A DNA stretch of 64,000 bases from Lachnospiraceae bacterium NSJ-143 (GCA_022867625.1 JALIFM010000001.1:1-64000); one strand, 5' to 3'; shown: positions 15,202-23,742, counted from the stretch's first letter. Program-made: numbers and translations. The notes: generated from the letters alone by a model not told the origin.

Positions 15202-16425
15202 ATGGGACAGTTAGACGGAGTAAAAGTTGTTGAGCTCGCTACATTTATCGCCGCTCCTTCATGCGCGAGAATTCTTGCGTCCTACGGAGCTGAAGTTATC
15301 AAGGTAGAGTCTCCGAAGGGCGACGACCTGAGGGTTGCCGGAAGAGGTTATTTCTATCCTCCAGCTGACGAAGACGGCGATACAGCTATGGACGTTCAGA
15401 ACTTTGGCAAAAAGGGCATAGCTCTCAATCTTAAAGACCCTAAAGGTATGGAAGCATTCTTGAAACTTCTTGAGACAGCCGATGTATTTATTACAAACAA
15501 CAGAGTTAAATCCCTTGTTAAGATGGGGCTTGACTATGAAACATTACATAAAAAATTCCCAAGACTTATCCACGCTTCTATACTTGGCTACGGCGAATCT
15601 GGCCCACTTAAGGATAAACCTGGATTCGACTATACAGCATACTTTGCAAGAGGCGGTATAGCCAACTCACTTATGGAAAAGGGAACTTCCCCATGTAACG
15701 CCGCTTCAGGCTTTGGCGATAACTACGCTGGAATCGCTCTTTCAAGCGGTATCTGCGCTGCCCTTTACAGACAGGCTAAAACAGGCGAGGGCGAAAGAGT
15801 TACAGTAGGTCTTTTCGACACTGCAATCTATGGTCTTAACTGGTTAATCGGAGCAAATGAGTACGGCAGCGAGATGCCTATGTCAAGAAGGCATACAAAC
15901 AGCGCTACATGCACAACATACCAGACAAAGGACGGAAGATGGATTCAGCTTGCTGTTATCCAGTATGATAAATCTATTGAGGTTCTTTCAAAGGCTCTCG
16001 GCATTGAGCATATCCTTCAGGATGAGAGATTTGCCACATACGCAGCTATGCTTAACCACATTGAGGAACTTGTAGACGAGATTGAGCCGGCTTTCGCTAA
16101 AAAGACACTTGCTGAGTGGGTTGACATACTTACAGAGGCTGACGTGCCTTTCGAGATTGTTCAGACAATGGAAGAAATCGCGAAAGACCCACAGGCTTGG
16201 GAAAACGACTATATCTTCAAGAAAGAAAGAGAAGACGGCAAGAATATCTACTTTATCAGGACACCTATCGTATTTACAGAAAACCCTATGGTTAAAGAGG
16301 AAAGCGGCAGAGGCCGTGCTCCAAAGCTTGGTGAGGACTCAACAGATATCCTCAAATCAGCCGGCTATGATGAAGCTACAATAGCTGAACTCAAAGCCAA
16401 CGGTGTTATTGTTGAAGACAAATAA
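15202..16425 (+). CDS. HadA/FldA-like 2-hydroxyacid CoA-transferase (class III)
   Basis: 407 aa class III CoA-transferase. It is distinct from the one at 5314: the N-terminus GVKVVELATFIAAPSCARILASYGAEVIKVESP, the block GYGESGPLKDKPGFDYTAYFARGGIANSLMEKGTSP and the site ASGFGDNYAGIAL (catalytic Asp in GFGD) follow the 2-hydroxyisocaproate (HadA) and phenyllactate (FldA) CoA-transferases of amino-acid-fermenting clostridia. Those enzymes pass CoA from an enoyl-CoA product to a 2-hydroxyacid before radical dehydration. No HadB/HadC/HadI-type dehydratase is in the window, so the partner must be elsewhere or the substrate differs. ATG 15202 follows AAAAGGAG. Its C-ending codons resemble those of highly expressed genes here. 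A terminator follows, so it is monocistronic. Confidence 0.88.
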   Translation: MGQLDGVKVVELATFIAAPSCARILASYGAEVIKVESPKGDDLRVAGRGYFYPPADEDGDTAMDVQNFGKKGIALNLKDPKGMEAFLKLLETADVFITNNRVKSLVKMGLDYETLHKKFPRLIHASILGYGESGPLKDKPGFDYTAYFARGGIANSLMEKGTSPCNAASGFGDNYAGIALSSGICAALYRQAKTGEGERVTVGLFDTAIYGLNWLIGANEYGSEMPMSRRHTNSATCTTYQTKDGRWIQLAVIQYDKSIEVLSKALGIEHILQDERFATYAAMLNHIEELVDEIEPAFAKKTLAEWVDILTEADVPFEIVQTMEEIAKDPQAWENDYIFKKEREDGKNIYFIRTPIVFTENPMVKEESGRGRAPKLGEDSTDILKSAGYDEATIAELKANGVIVEDK

Positions 16426-16448
16426 TTAAAACATTTAAATGCTTTTAT

Positions 16449-16478
16449 GCCCCGGACAGAAATAACCGGGGCTTTTTT
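16449..16478 (+). terminator. Rho-independent terminator
   Basis: GCCCCGG (16449-16455) and CCGGGGC (16466-16472) pair, followed by TTTTTT. It ends the HadA/FldA-like gene. Confidence 0.92.
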
Positions 16479-16568
16479 ATTGTTTTTTAAAATATGTTAT
16501 ATTCTCCGCTGCCACAAACTATATTATAATATCCGGTTTGGACAGGAATAAAAATACGGAGGAAAGCT

Positions 16569-17525
16569 ATGGAGAATATAATAGTATTTGTGTTGTTTGC
16601 TGTTGGGCTTGTGCTTATAATAAAGGGCGGCGACTTGTTTGTGGATGCTTCAAGCACAGTGGCCGCTATGTTTGGGGTGCCTAAATTTATAATAGGCGCA
16701 ACAATAGTAAGCTTTGCCACTACAATGCCGGAAATGCTGGTGTCAATAATGGCGGCTGTTGACGGCCGGCTTGACATGGCAGTCGGCAACGCCATAGGCT
16801 CGGTTACGGCCAACACAGGCCTTATTATGGGCATTGCCCTGCTGTTTATGCCTCGCAGGGTTGAGCGCAGGATGTATGCGCCTAAAATATTTATGCTTAT
16901 CGCCTCAATAGTGTCGCTTTGGCTTTTGTGCGCCAGGGGTACGTTAACAGCCAGAAGCTGTGTGATACTTTTTGTAATAATAGGCATGTTCATATTTGAG
17001 AATATACAGAGCGGCCGAAAAAAGATTACTGCAAGCGAATCCGGCTATATATCAAAAAGAGGCATGCTTGTTCAGCTTATTTACTTTGTCATTGGGGCGG
17101 CGGCTATTGTAATGGGCTCAAGACTCCTTGTAGATAACGGCAGCATAATAGCACATTTGCTTAAGGTCCCTGAAAACATTATAGCCATAACGATAGTTGC
17201 CATAGGCACGTCTCTGCCGGAACTGGTGACAGCGTTGACAGCAATAGCAAAGAAGGAAGCGTCCCTTACAGCGGGCAATATAATAGGCGCCAATATAATA
17301 GACACAGCCCTTATTCTGCCGATTTGTTCTATAGTGCGCGGAGGTGAGTTTGCAATAGACCCGCACACTATATTTCTGGATATACCATTCTGCCTTCTGG
17401 TTGTGTGTGTTGTTCTCATACCTATGCTTTTTACAGGCAGGTTCAGAAGGCTTCAGGGGGTTGCGGCCCTTGCAGTATACGCAGCCTACCTTTACATAGC
17501 CTGTTTTATAAGCCCTTTTGCGTAA
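16569..17525 (+). CDS. Na+/Ca2+ exchanger family antiporter (YrbG-like)
   Basis: 318 aa, ten to eleven transmembrane helices in two homologous halves. The two alpha-repeats that bind cations are clear: GATIVSFATTMPEMLVS...VGNAIGSVTANTGL in the first half and ITIVAIGTSLPELVTALTAIAKKEASLTAGNIIGANIIDTALIL in the second. The acidic residues in TxPE are the ion ligands. Length and order match prokaryotic CaCA proteins. GGAGGAAAG precedes the ATG. Ion specificity cannot be read from sequence. Converges on the LTA-synthase-like gene with a shared terminator. Confidence 0.93.
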   Translation: MENIIVFVLFAVGLVLIIKGGDLFVDASSTVAAMFGVPKFIIGATIVSFATTMPEMLVSIMAAVDGRLDMAVGNAIGSVTANTGLIMGIALLFMPRRVERRMYAPKIFMLIASIVSLWLLCARGTLTARSCVILFVIIGMFIFENIQSGRKKITASESGYISKRGMLVQLIYFVIGAAAIVMGSRLLVDNGSIIAHLLKVPENIIAITIVAIGTSLPELVTALTAIAKKEASLTAGNIIGANIIDTALILPICSIVRGGEFAIDPHTIFLDIPFCLLVVCVVLIPMLFTGRFRRLQGVAALAVYAAYLYIACFISPFA

Positions 17526-17568
17526 GTCGGTGTGAGCATTAAAGCGGGCAGGTTAACAGTTTATAACA

Positions 17569-17596
17569 AAAAACACGGTTTTTACCGTGTTTTTGT
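17569..17596. terminator. bidirectional terminator
   Basis: AAAAACACGGT and ACCGTGTTTTTG pair around TTTT; both strands then have T-rich tails. It serves the converging antiporter and LTA-synthase-like genes and includes the stop codon of the latter. Confidence 0.9.
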
Positions 17597-19726
17597 TTTT
17601 TGTGCTTTTTGGCTGTTGATATAAAAGAAAGAGTCGGTTTGCTCCTCGCCACGGTCAAAAAGGCTGTAGTAGTTGAGGTACTCGTATTTTTTTACCAGCT
17701 CCTGCTGAGCTGGTGTGAGAAGGTTTGTGCTGTCCCTCTCGGTTATTTTGCCGTCGCTGTCTATAACGGCTATGTTTGTAAATACAGGAAGGCTGCTGTG
17801 CATATCATCAAGGAATTTCTGATATCCTGTAAGGGGGATATCTGCCAGCTTGGCTGTAAGTACGCCTAAATAGTTTGAGCTGACAGCCACGTTGTCATAT
17901 TCAGGTATATCGTAGTTTGCCCAGATAAAAAACGGTGTTGTATATTGCTTTAAAACTTCATCTGTTGTGCGCTTGTCAAGGCTTTTGCCGTAGAGGTGCG
18001 TGTAGAATTTCTTTCCAAGAGGGGGCTGGTGGTCGCCGAAGAACACTATCAATGTTGGCTCGTCAACATTCTGGTAATGCTCTATAAGCTCTTTTATAGC
18101 GTCATCGCTCTCCCTTATAAGTGAGAAATACTGTTCGGCGGTGGTTGTCTTTGACAATACGGCGCTGCTGCCGTCTGGAGTCACATGGTATTTCTGGTAA
18201 GCCCATGGTTTGTCATAGGCGCTGTGGTTCTGCATTGTTACATTGAATATAAACTGCGGCTTTGAGGAATTGTCCGTAATCTCAAATATTTTTTCGTAGT
18301 CGCAGGAATCGCTTATGTATTTTCTTACTATTTTCTGTATTTCAAGGTCTTCGGAATAAATCTGATTGTCAAAGCCGAAACTGTCGTAAACCTCGCGCCT
18401 GTTCCAGCCGGAAGCCAGATACGGGTGGAAGGCGGTTGTCTCGTAGCCCATGGTGTTCATCTGCCACGCCAGGTTTGGCGCTCCGTCCTTTATAAAGAGC
18501 TGATAGGCCACAGTGCCCTCCGGCAGAAATGACAGTGAGTTGCCGGTAAGGTACTCATACTCAACATTTGCTGTACCTCCGCCTGTTACCGGGGAATACA
18601 TACGGCCCTTAATGGTGTTTTCTGTAAGCGAGTGGAAAAACGGGGCTGGGTCCTCCGAAAGCGAAAGGTTTTCAAATTCCGCAAAATCATCAAAGGACTC
18701 GTTCATTACAGCTATAATATTTTTTGGACGCACTGTGTTTTGTTCCAAAGCAGGCGCGCCGGAGGCGGTGCCTTTGGAATACTGCGACTGTATATCGGCT
18801 ACGCCTTCTGTTGAATAGCCGTCCGGCTGGGATATACGGCTGTACCTTAACGCTGTTGTAAAATTGAGCACAAAACCGTTTGCCTGTGTTTTCCACTGCT
18901 GGGCGTATATGCCTATGGCCGGAAGCATAGGTGTAAAGAAGAATACTGCCGTGTATATGGCTGATACTAAAAGTACTGGTATGGCTATTGCCTTTTTAAC
19001 CCTGAGTTTTGATACCGAGCCGCAGCGGAAAATAAAGAGTGTCTGTACAGCAAAAAGCAGGAACGCCGTGAGTGTTTCCAAATCCGGCGAGAAATCAAAA
19101 TTTCCGGATACATTGAGCGCTGTCCTCCATGTTATTATATCGCACGGAAATATTACCGTACCCCTGAAGGAAAGTACATAGTGGTTTACTGTGCCTATAA
19201 AAAGAAATATAAGAGCGGCTGAAACAGCAGATACCGCCGGCCTGCGTATGGCTATAAGCAGTATCAGGTAAGTCATAAAATACCAGATAAGGTTTAAAAT
19301 TATCTGGTCATGGTATAAATCCTCCCATATCACATTCCCGTTCAGGAACTCAACTATGTAAAAAGAGATAAACGGCATAGCAATAAATGAAAGTACGTAC
19401 AGTGCCTTTTTGAGCTTTCCGGATACGGCAATATATATCGGCTTTGCAGCAAGAATGCCAAAAAGCGCCGAGTAAGCGGCATACTGGCAGCCCTTTGCCG
19501 CTGTAAAGTTTCTGAAAAAGAGAAATACCGCAGTTGCTATAGCTAAGGCAACAACAGTCCTGATGGCTGAAAACCGGAAGGACTTCTTTAATTTAATCAC
19601 AGCGGCGCGCAAATCAATGCACCGCACAACAGCAGGCCTGTTAAGCACACCGGCGTCTTCGCCGCCTGCGGCAGTAAGTTTATCGTTTGCCTGTATTTTG
19701 TCTGATATTTCCATGTTCATATCCAT
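17582..19726 (-). CDS. LTA synthase/sulfatase-family phosphoglycerol transferase
   Basis: 714 aa. The N-terminal ~270 residues hold several transmembrane helices. The extracellular sulfatase-fold domain begins near KNIIAVMNESFDDFAEFEN (metal ligand Glu) and continues with SPVTGGGTANVEYEYLTGNSLSFLP (catalytic Thr and Asn/Glu region), NAYHPYLASGWNR-like aromatic blocks and ALIVFFGDHQPPLG (Asp-His metal ligands). The arrangement is that of LtaS/MdoB phosphoglycerol transferases that build or decorate lipoteichoic acid or membrane glycans outside the cell. I start at ATG 19726 with CGGAG 9 nt upstream; the TTG at 19735 abuts that site. It stands alone, so the acceptor glycan is unknown. Confidence 0.9.
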   Translation of the reverse strand: MDMNMEISDKIQANDKLTAAGGEDAGVLNRPAVVRCIDLRAAVIKLKKSFRFSAIRTVVALAIATAVFLFFRNFTAAKGCQYAAYSALFGILAAKPIYIAVSGKLKKALYVLSFIAMPFISFYIVEFLNGNVIWEDLYHDQIILNLIWYFMTYLILLIAIRRPAVSAVSAALIFLFIGTVNHYVLSFRGTVIFPCDIITWRTALNVSGNFDFSPDLETLTAFLLFAVQTLFIFRCGSVSKLRVKKAIAIPVLLVSAIYTAVFFFTPMLPAIGIYAQQWKTQANGFVLNFTTALRYSRISQPDGYSTEGVADIQSQYSKGTASGAPALEQNTVRPKNIIAVMNESFDDFAEFENLSLSEDPAPFFHSLTENTIKGRMYSPVTGGGTANVEYEYLTGNSLSFLPEGTVAYQLFIKDGAPNLAWQMNTMGYETTAFHPYLASGWNRREVYDSFGFDNQIYSEDLEIQKIVRKYISDSCDYEKIFEITDNSSKPQFIFNVTMQNHSAYDKPWAYQKYHVTPDGSSAVLSKTTTAEQYFSLIRESDDAIKELIEHYQNVDEPTLIVFFGDHQPPLGKKFYTHLYGKSLDKRTTDEVLKQYTTPFFIWANYDIPEYDNVAVSSNYLGVLTAKLADIPLTGYQKFLDDMHSSLPVFTNIAVIDSDGKITERDSTNLLTPAQQELVKKYEYLNYYSLFDRGEEQTDSFFYINSQKAQKTKTR

Positions 19727-19892
19727 AATAATCAACTCCGGTATAAGAATCGTTTTATACGGCTTGTCGCTTGGTAAGATAATATATACTACGATTTCAT
19801 ATTCTAATCTAAATTTAACATAAAATAAACAGGTATTTTATTAAAATTTATTTAAGATGCCATTAGAAATATAAATGTACACCAAATCTTAC

Positions 19893-20050
19893 AAAAAAAG
19901 CAGGAATGTCGGCACAGGATATATGCCGACATTCCTGCTTTTGGCTGGAAACAGATAAAGACGCCGCTGCCCTGTTCCGGTTAATTGAGGGGCTGGAGTA
20001 TTACGGGCAGGTTCGGCGCCGGCGCTTTTATATAATATTGACAAAACATT
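19893..20050 (-). ncRNA. candidate structured small RNA divergent from gntR
   Basis: Between two divergent genes lies a 16-bp perfect hairpin (19899-19914 with 19924-19939) followed on the minus strand by seven Ts (19899-19893), a textbook leftward terminator with no gene upstream of it. Between it and the gntR promoter, ~19950-20030 can fold: CGCCG-CTGCCC pairs with GGGCAG-GTT-CGGCG, next to palindrome GCGCCGGCGC. A minus-strand -10 (TATAAT at 20062-20057) with TTGGTG 17 bp upstream could start it near 20050. That gives a ~155-nt RNA. Alternative: the hairpin stops read-through only. Confidence 0.45.
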
Positions 20051-20066
20051 AAAAGCATTATATAAT
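20038..20066 (+). promoter_or_regulatory. fully consensus sigma-A promoter of gntR-lrgAB
   Basis: TTGACA (20038-20043), 17-bp spacer, TATAAT (20061-20066). All twelve consensus bases match. The palindrome ATTATATAAT (20057-20066) also places a minus-strand -10 here, so it may fire in both directions. Such a strong promoter is expected to be held off by a repressor. Confidence 0.88.
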
Positions 20067-20070
20067 CTCA

Positions 20071-20087
20071 AATTGGTAGCACCAATT
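20071..20087. promoter_or_regulatory. GntR/FadR-type operator (autoregulation)
   Basis: AATTGGTAGCACCAATT is a perfect dyad (7-3-7) with core TGGT-N3-ACCA, the pattern recognised by FadR-subfamily regulators such as PdhR and LldR. It sits at the expected transcription start of the gntR promoter, ideal for repression. Confidence 0.8.
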
Positions 20088-20149
20088 AAAAATTTTATAA
20101 TGGTATTTTAACACATAATTATCAAAATGTGAATGGCTGTGATTAAATT

Positions 20150-20845
20150 TTGGAGAAAAAATCAGATAAAAAATCTTATGAAAAGGTATTGGAATATGTG
20201 AAGGCTTCCGTATTAAACGGTGAGCTTAAAATCGGCTCACGCCTTGAGCCGGAGCGGCAGCTGGCGGCAAAGCTGAATGTAGGCAGGTACTCTGTGAGAG
20301 AGGCTCTCAGAGTTATGGAAGATATGGGCATAGTACAGTGCAGGCATGGAGACGGGAATTATATTTCCGGAAATTTCAGTGAAAGCCTTCTCAGGTTTAT
20401 ATCCATGTTCATACTGCTTAAAAAGCCGGAGTTTAAAATGGTCAACTCGCTCAGGAGGGGTCTTGAGGGGGAGGCCTTAATGGGCTTTATAAACATGGCA
20501 AAGCCGGAGGCCATGAGCAGGCTTGAGCTGTGTATTGAAAACATGAAAAACGGCGGGGCAAAGCAGAGCGCCGTTTATGACAGCCTGTTCCACCGGTATA
20601 TATGTGAGCTTTCGGGAAACAGCCTGCTGAGCGATGTGCTCTGTGTGCTTTCTGAGGCTACAGAAAGCGCTATAGGCGGCGTGTGGGTAGGCATAACAGA
20701 TACTGACCGGACAAGACTTATCAAAAGCCATGAGGCGATACTTGGGGCACTTGTGGCAGGTAACTCAGCGGAGGCTTTAGCAGCTATGAGAAATCACTAC
20801 GACATTGTAAATGATATATATGAAACAAAGGGGGAGTTAATTTGA
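20150..20845 (+). CDS. GntR family (FadR subfamily) transcriptional regulator
   Basis: 231 aa. The N-terminal winged helix (residues ~8-75) has SYEKVLEYVKASVLNGELKIGSRLEPERQLAAKLNVGRYSVREALRVMEDMGIVQCRHGDGNYI, the GntR signature. The C-terminal ~150 residues form the all-helical FCD ligand domain, with the metal-ligand-like DSLFHRYICELSGN and LIKSHEAILGAL. The start is TTG at 20150; no ribosome binding site precedes it and the coding sequence fixes the N-terminus, so translation may be weak. It overlaps lrgA by 4 bp. Given the operator type and the lrgAB neighbours, it probably senses pyruvate, lactate or a related small carboxylate (inference). Confidence 0.88.
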   Translation: MEKKSDKKSYEKVLEYVKASVLNGELKIGSRLEPERQLAAKLNVGRYSVREALRVMEDMGIVQCRHGDGNYISGNFSESLLRFISMFILLKKPEFKMVNSLRRGLEGEALMGFINMAKPEAMSRLELCIENMKNGGAKQSAVYDSLFHRYICELSGNSLLSDVLCVLSEATESAIGGVWVGITDTDRTRLIKSHEAILGALVAGNSAEALAAMRNHYDIVNDIYETKGELI

Positions 20846-21201
20846 AATATCTGAAGCAGATTGCAATTATATTCGGTACGGCATTTGCTGGTGAGATAAT
20901 ACATGAGATGCTTGGCCTTCCGGTGCCTGCAAGCATTTACGGCCTTGTGATTATGCTTATACTGCTTGAGAGCGGGATTGTAAAATTTGAGTATGTAAAG
21001 GATGTGGGCTCCTTTATGCTTAATATTATGATAATAACGTTTATTCCGTCTACTGTTGGGGTTATGACTGCGGCGGAGGAGCTTAAATCGTTTCTTATAC
21101 CCATACTTCTGGCGCTTTTTGTTGTTACGGTTATAGTGATGGTTGTAACAGGGCGGATTTCGCAGTTTGTGCTTGAAAGGAGGAGCGGCAGAGATGAATG
21201 A
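20842..21201 (+). CDS. lrgA: CidA/LrgA family membrane protein
   Basis: 119 aa, four hydrophobic helices, family size. Motifs KYLKQIAIIFGTAFAGEIIHEMLGLPVPASIYGLVIMLILL and IMIITFIPSTVGVM are characteristic of LrgA/CidA. The TTG start overlaps the gntR stop (TTGA) with GGGGGAG upstream. LrgA works with LrgB. In Bacillus subtilis the homologous PftA/PftB pair is a facilitated pyruvate transporter, and in Staphylococcus LrgAB affects murein hydrolase activity. The regulator's operator type here favours the transport role (inference). Confidence 0.9.
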   Translation: MKYLKQIAIIFGTAFAGEIIHEMLGLPVPASIYGLVIMLILLESGIVKFEYVKDVGSFMLNIMIITFIPSTVGVMTAAEELKSFLIPILLALFVVTVIVMVVTGRISQFVLERRSGRDE

Positions 21202-21886
21202 GATGCTGGCTGAATCAGCTTATTTTGGCGTTTTTTTAAGCTTGCTGGCCTACTGTATAGGAATGGCGGCAAACAGAAAATTCAGGACTCCGGTGCTTAA
21301 CCCTATGCTTATAGCGGTTGTAATAATAATTGCTTTCCTTTATGTGTTTAAAATTGATTATGAGACGTATAACTTTGGGGCAAAATATCTGACATACTTC
21401 CTTACGCCATCAACAGTGTGCTTTGCAATACCACTTCACCAGGAGATGCAGAAGCTCAAGGACAATAAGCTTGCCATAGCCTGCGGAATTGTGGCAGGCG
21501 CTTTTACAAGCATGCTCTGCGTACTCTTTCTTGCCGTGGTTTTTAACCTTACACATGAGCAGTATGTAACGCTTCTGCCAAAGTCCATAACAAGCGCTTT
21601 TGGATACGGCATAAGTGAGGAGCTAAACGGCATTTCGTCAATAACGGTACCGGTTATCATACTTACAGGCGTGGTTGGCAATGTATTTGGCCAGAGCATA
21701 TGCCGTATAACGGGAATAAGGAACAGAATTGCCATAGGGCTTGCCCTTGGCTCATCGTCACATGCTCTTGGCACTGCCAAGGCACTGGAGCTTGGGGAGC
21801 TGGAAGGGGCTATGAGTTCCATTTCAGTTGTGGTAAGCGGCATACTTACAGTTGTGGCGGCATCATTTTTTGCGGGGCTTTATTAA
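21194..21886 (+). CDS. lrgB: LrgB family membrane protein
   Basis: 230 aa, polytopic. LrgB signatures include NPMLIAVVIIIAFL, LTPSTVCFAIPLHQEMQKLKDN, LLPKSITSAFGYGISEELNGISSITVPVIILTGVVG and GLALGSSSHALGTAKALELGELEGAMSS. I start at ATG 21194, 9 nt after AAAGGAGG, overlapping lrgA by 8 bp; translational coupling is likely. Partner subunit of LrgA in a small carboxylate channel/transporter or murein hydrolase modulator. A terminator follows. Confidence 0.92.
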   Translation: MNEMLAESAYFGVFLSLLAYCIGMAANRKFRTPVLNPMLIAVVIIIAFLYVFKIDYETYNFGAKYLTYFLTPSTVCFAIPLHQEMQKLKDNKLAIACGIVAGAFTSMLCVLFLAVVFNLTHEQYVTLLPKSITSAFGYGISEELNGISSITVPVIILTGVVGNVFGQSICRITGIRNRIAIGLALGSSSHALGTAKALELGELEGAMSSISVVVSGILTVVAASFFAGLY

Positions 21887-21904
21887 ATTTTATATCCATG
21901 GCTG

Positions 21905-21931
21905 AAAATACCGGTTAAGCCGGTATTTTTT
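21905..21931 (+). terminator. Rho-independent terminator of gntR-lrgAB
   Basis: AATACCGG and CCGGTATT pair around TTAAG, followed by TTTTG and further Ts. Confidence 0.88.
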
Positions 21932-22062
21932 GTTTTTAACAGTTTGAAATAACCCAGACACGCCTGTGGTGCATATACTTGTAAATAATGCGATGCTGTT
22001 TTATAATTAACTCTGTGTACTTGAATCTGATTTTCAATTTGATATATGGAGGTAGGCAGAAT

Positions 22063-23442
22063 ATGAAAAGAGAAAACTGCTTTAAGCTTTATAATGATAA
22101 TGAGAAAAATGAAATGGAAAAGCTCTGTGGGGGATACATAGACTTTCTGAGCTCCTGCAAGACTGAGCGCGAGTGCGTAAAGGAGATTATACGTCAGGCG
22201 CAGGGCGCGGGATATGTAAATATGGAGGAGGCGCTCTCATCCGGCAGAATGCTCAGAGCCGGAGACAGAGTATATGCTGTGTGCATGAATAAGGCGGTGG
22301 CGCTTTTCAGGATAGGCCAAAGGCCGATTGCTGAGGGTATAAACATACTTGGGGCGCATATCGATTCACCAAGACTGGATATAAAGCAGAATCCGCTGTT
22401 TGAGGACGGAGAGCTGGCATTCCTTGACACACATTACTATGGCGGTATTAAAAAATACCAGTGGGTGGCCCTTCCGCTGGCGCTGCATGGCACTGTAGCC
22501 AAAAAAGACGGTTCCACAATAGACATAAATATCGGAGAGGACGAGAATGACCCGGTATTCTGTGTGACAGACCTGCTCATACACCTCGCTCAGGAGCAGA
22601 TGGAAAAGAAAGGCGCGCGGGTTGTGGAAGGGGAGGACTTGAATATACTTATAGGCAACGCTCCGCTTGCGGGAGAGGAGAAGGAGGCTGTAAAGGCCAA
22701 TGTGCTTAAGCTCCTTAATGAAAAGTACGGCATAGATGAGGAGGATTTTGTATCCGCCGAGATAGAAGCTGTACCTGCGGGAAAAGCAAGGGAAGCGGGC
22801 ATAGACAGAAGCATGATTATTTCCTACGGGCAGGACGACAGGGTGTGTGCATATACTTCGCTTAAGGCGATGCTTGATGTGACGGATTCGGAAAAAACCG
22901 CCTGCCTGCTGCTTGTTGACAAGGAAGAAATAGGAAGCGTGGGCGCCACAGGAATGCAGTCAAGGTTTTTTGAAAACACTGTGGCTGAGCTTATGGACCT
23001 TGCGGGCGTTTACACAGAGCTTGACCTGCGCAGGGCATTGAGAAACAGCCGTATGCTTTCTTCGGACGTAAGCTCGGCATATGACCCGGCATACGCGGCA
23101 GCTTTTGAAAAGAACAACGCAGCATACCTTTCCCATGGCCTTGTGTTCAATAAATTCACCGGAGCAAGGGGAAAATCCGGCTCAAACGATGCCAATGCGG
23201 AATATATGGCGGTGCTGAGGAATATTATGGACAGCAGTAATGTGCGCTACCAGACAGCGGAGCTGGGGCGTGTTGACCTTGGCGGCGGCGGAACCATAGC
23301 ATATATACTCGCGCTTTACGGCATGGAGGTAATAGACAGTGGTGTTGCAGTACTCAGCATGCACGCGCCATGGGAGGTAACGAGCAAGGCTGACGTTTAT
23401 GAGGCGGCCAAGGGATACAGGGCGTTTTTGGAAAAAGCCTGA
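22063..23442 (+). CDS. apeA: M18 family aminopeptidase
   Basis: 459 aa, the expected length for M18 (aspartyl/leucyl) metalloaminopeptidases. Metal-binding blocks are visible: ILGAHIDSPRLDIKQNPLFED (His-Asp), HYYGGIKKYQWV, LLVDKEEIGSVGATGMQSRFF (catalytic Glu-Glu), SSDVSSAYDP (Asp ligand) and VLSMHAPWEVTSKAD (C-terminal His). It cleaves N-terminal residues from peptides in the cytoplasm using two metal ions. ATG 22063 has GGAGGTAGG upstream; an in-frame start at 21988 would add 25 hydrophobic residues not typical of the family. Monocistronic with its own terminator. Confidence 0.93.
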   Translation: MKRENCFKLYNDNEKNEMEKLCGGYIDFLSSCKTERECVKEIIRQAQGAGYVNMEEALSSGRMLRAGDRVYAVCMNKAVALFRIGQRPIAEGINILGAHIDSPRLDIKQNPLFEDGELAFLDTHYYGGIKKYQWVALPLALHGTVAKKDGSTIDINIGEDENDPVFCVTDLLIHLAQEQMEKKGARVVEGEDLNILIGNAPLAGEEKEAVKANVLKLLNEKYGIDEEDFVSAEIEAVPAGKAREAGIDRSMIISYGQDDRVCAYTSLKAMLDVTDSEKTACLLLVDKEEIGSVGATGMQSRFFENTVAELMDLAGVYTELDLRRALRNSRMLSSDVSSAYDPAYAAAFEKNNAAYLSHGLVFNKFTGARGKSGSNDANAEYMAVLRNIMDSSNVRYQTAELGRVDLGGGGTIAYILALYGMEVIDSGVAVLSMHAPWEVTSKADVYEAAKGYRAFLEKA

Positions 23443-23478
23443 TATTTAACAGCTGTACATTAAGTTGGATTATCAGTT

Positions 23479-23517
23479 AAAAAGGGGCTGAAGGATTATC
23501 AGAGTCAGCTCCTTTTT
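23479..23517 (+). terminator. Rho-independent terminator
   Basis: AAAAGGGGCTGA and TCAGCTCCTTTT form a 12-bp stem with a wobble/mismatch and a 13-nt loop, then TTA. It ends apeA. The AAAGGAGG that follows belongs to the ferredoxin gene. Confidence 0.8.
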
Positions 23518-23535
23518 ATGTAAAGGAGGAGAGGA

Positions 23536-23742
23536 ATGAGCACAGGGAAAGTTAAAAAAAGAGCTGTTATAGACAAAAGCCATTGTGTTGCCTGCGGCTG
23601 CTGTGTTAAAGCCTGCCCTTTAGGGGCTTTAAGTGTGAGGTTTGGTGTTTATGCACATGTTGAATATGACAGGTGTGTTGGCTGCGGAAAATGCGCAAAG
23701 GAATGTCCGGCTTCGGTTATAGAGATAAAGGAGGAGGAATGA
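23536..23742 (+). CDS. 2[4Fe-4S] ferredoxin-type protein
   Basis: 68 aa. Two clusters of the clostridial type: CVACGCCVKACP and CVGCGKCAKECP, each a CxxCxxCxxxCP motif, so two [4Fe-4S] centres. AAAGGAGGAGAGG precedes the ATG. The stop overlaps the start of a NapH-like membrane protein by 1-4 bp. The pair looks like a small electron-transfer unit that feeds a membrane Fe-S protein (inference). Donor and acceptor unknown. Confidence 0.93.
   Translation: MSTGKVKKRAVIDKSHCVACGCCVKACPLGALSVRFGVYAHVEYDRCVGCGKCAKECPASVIEIKEEE

Noticed and set aside
15002-15214. 70-codon frame in the leader of the HadA/FldA-like gene
   Set aside because: No ribosome binding site, overlaps the true gene start and shows no recognisable features; more likely chance in an A/T-rich leader.
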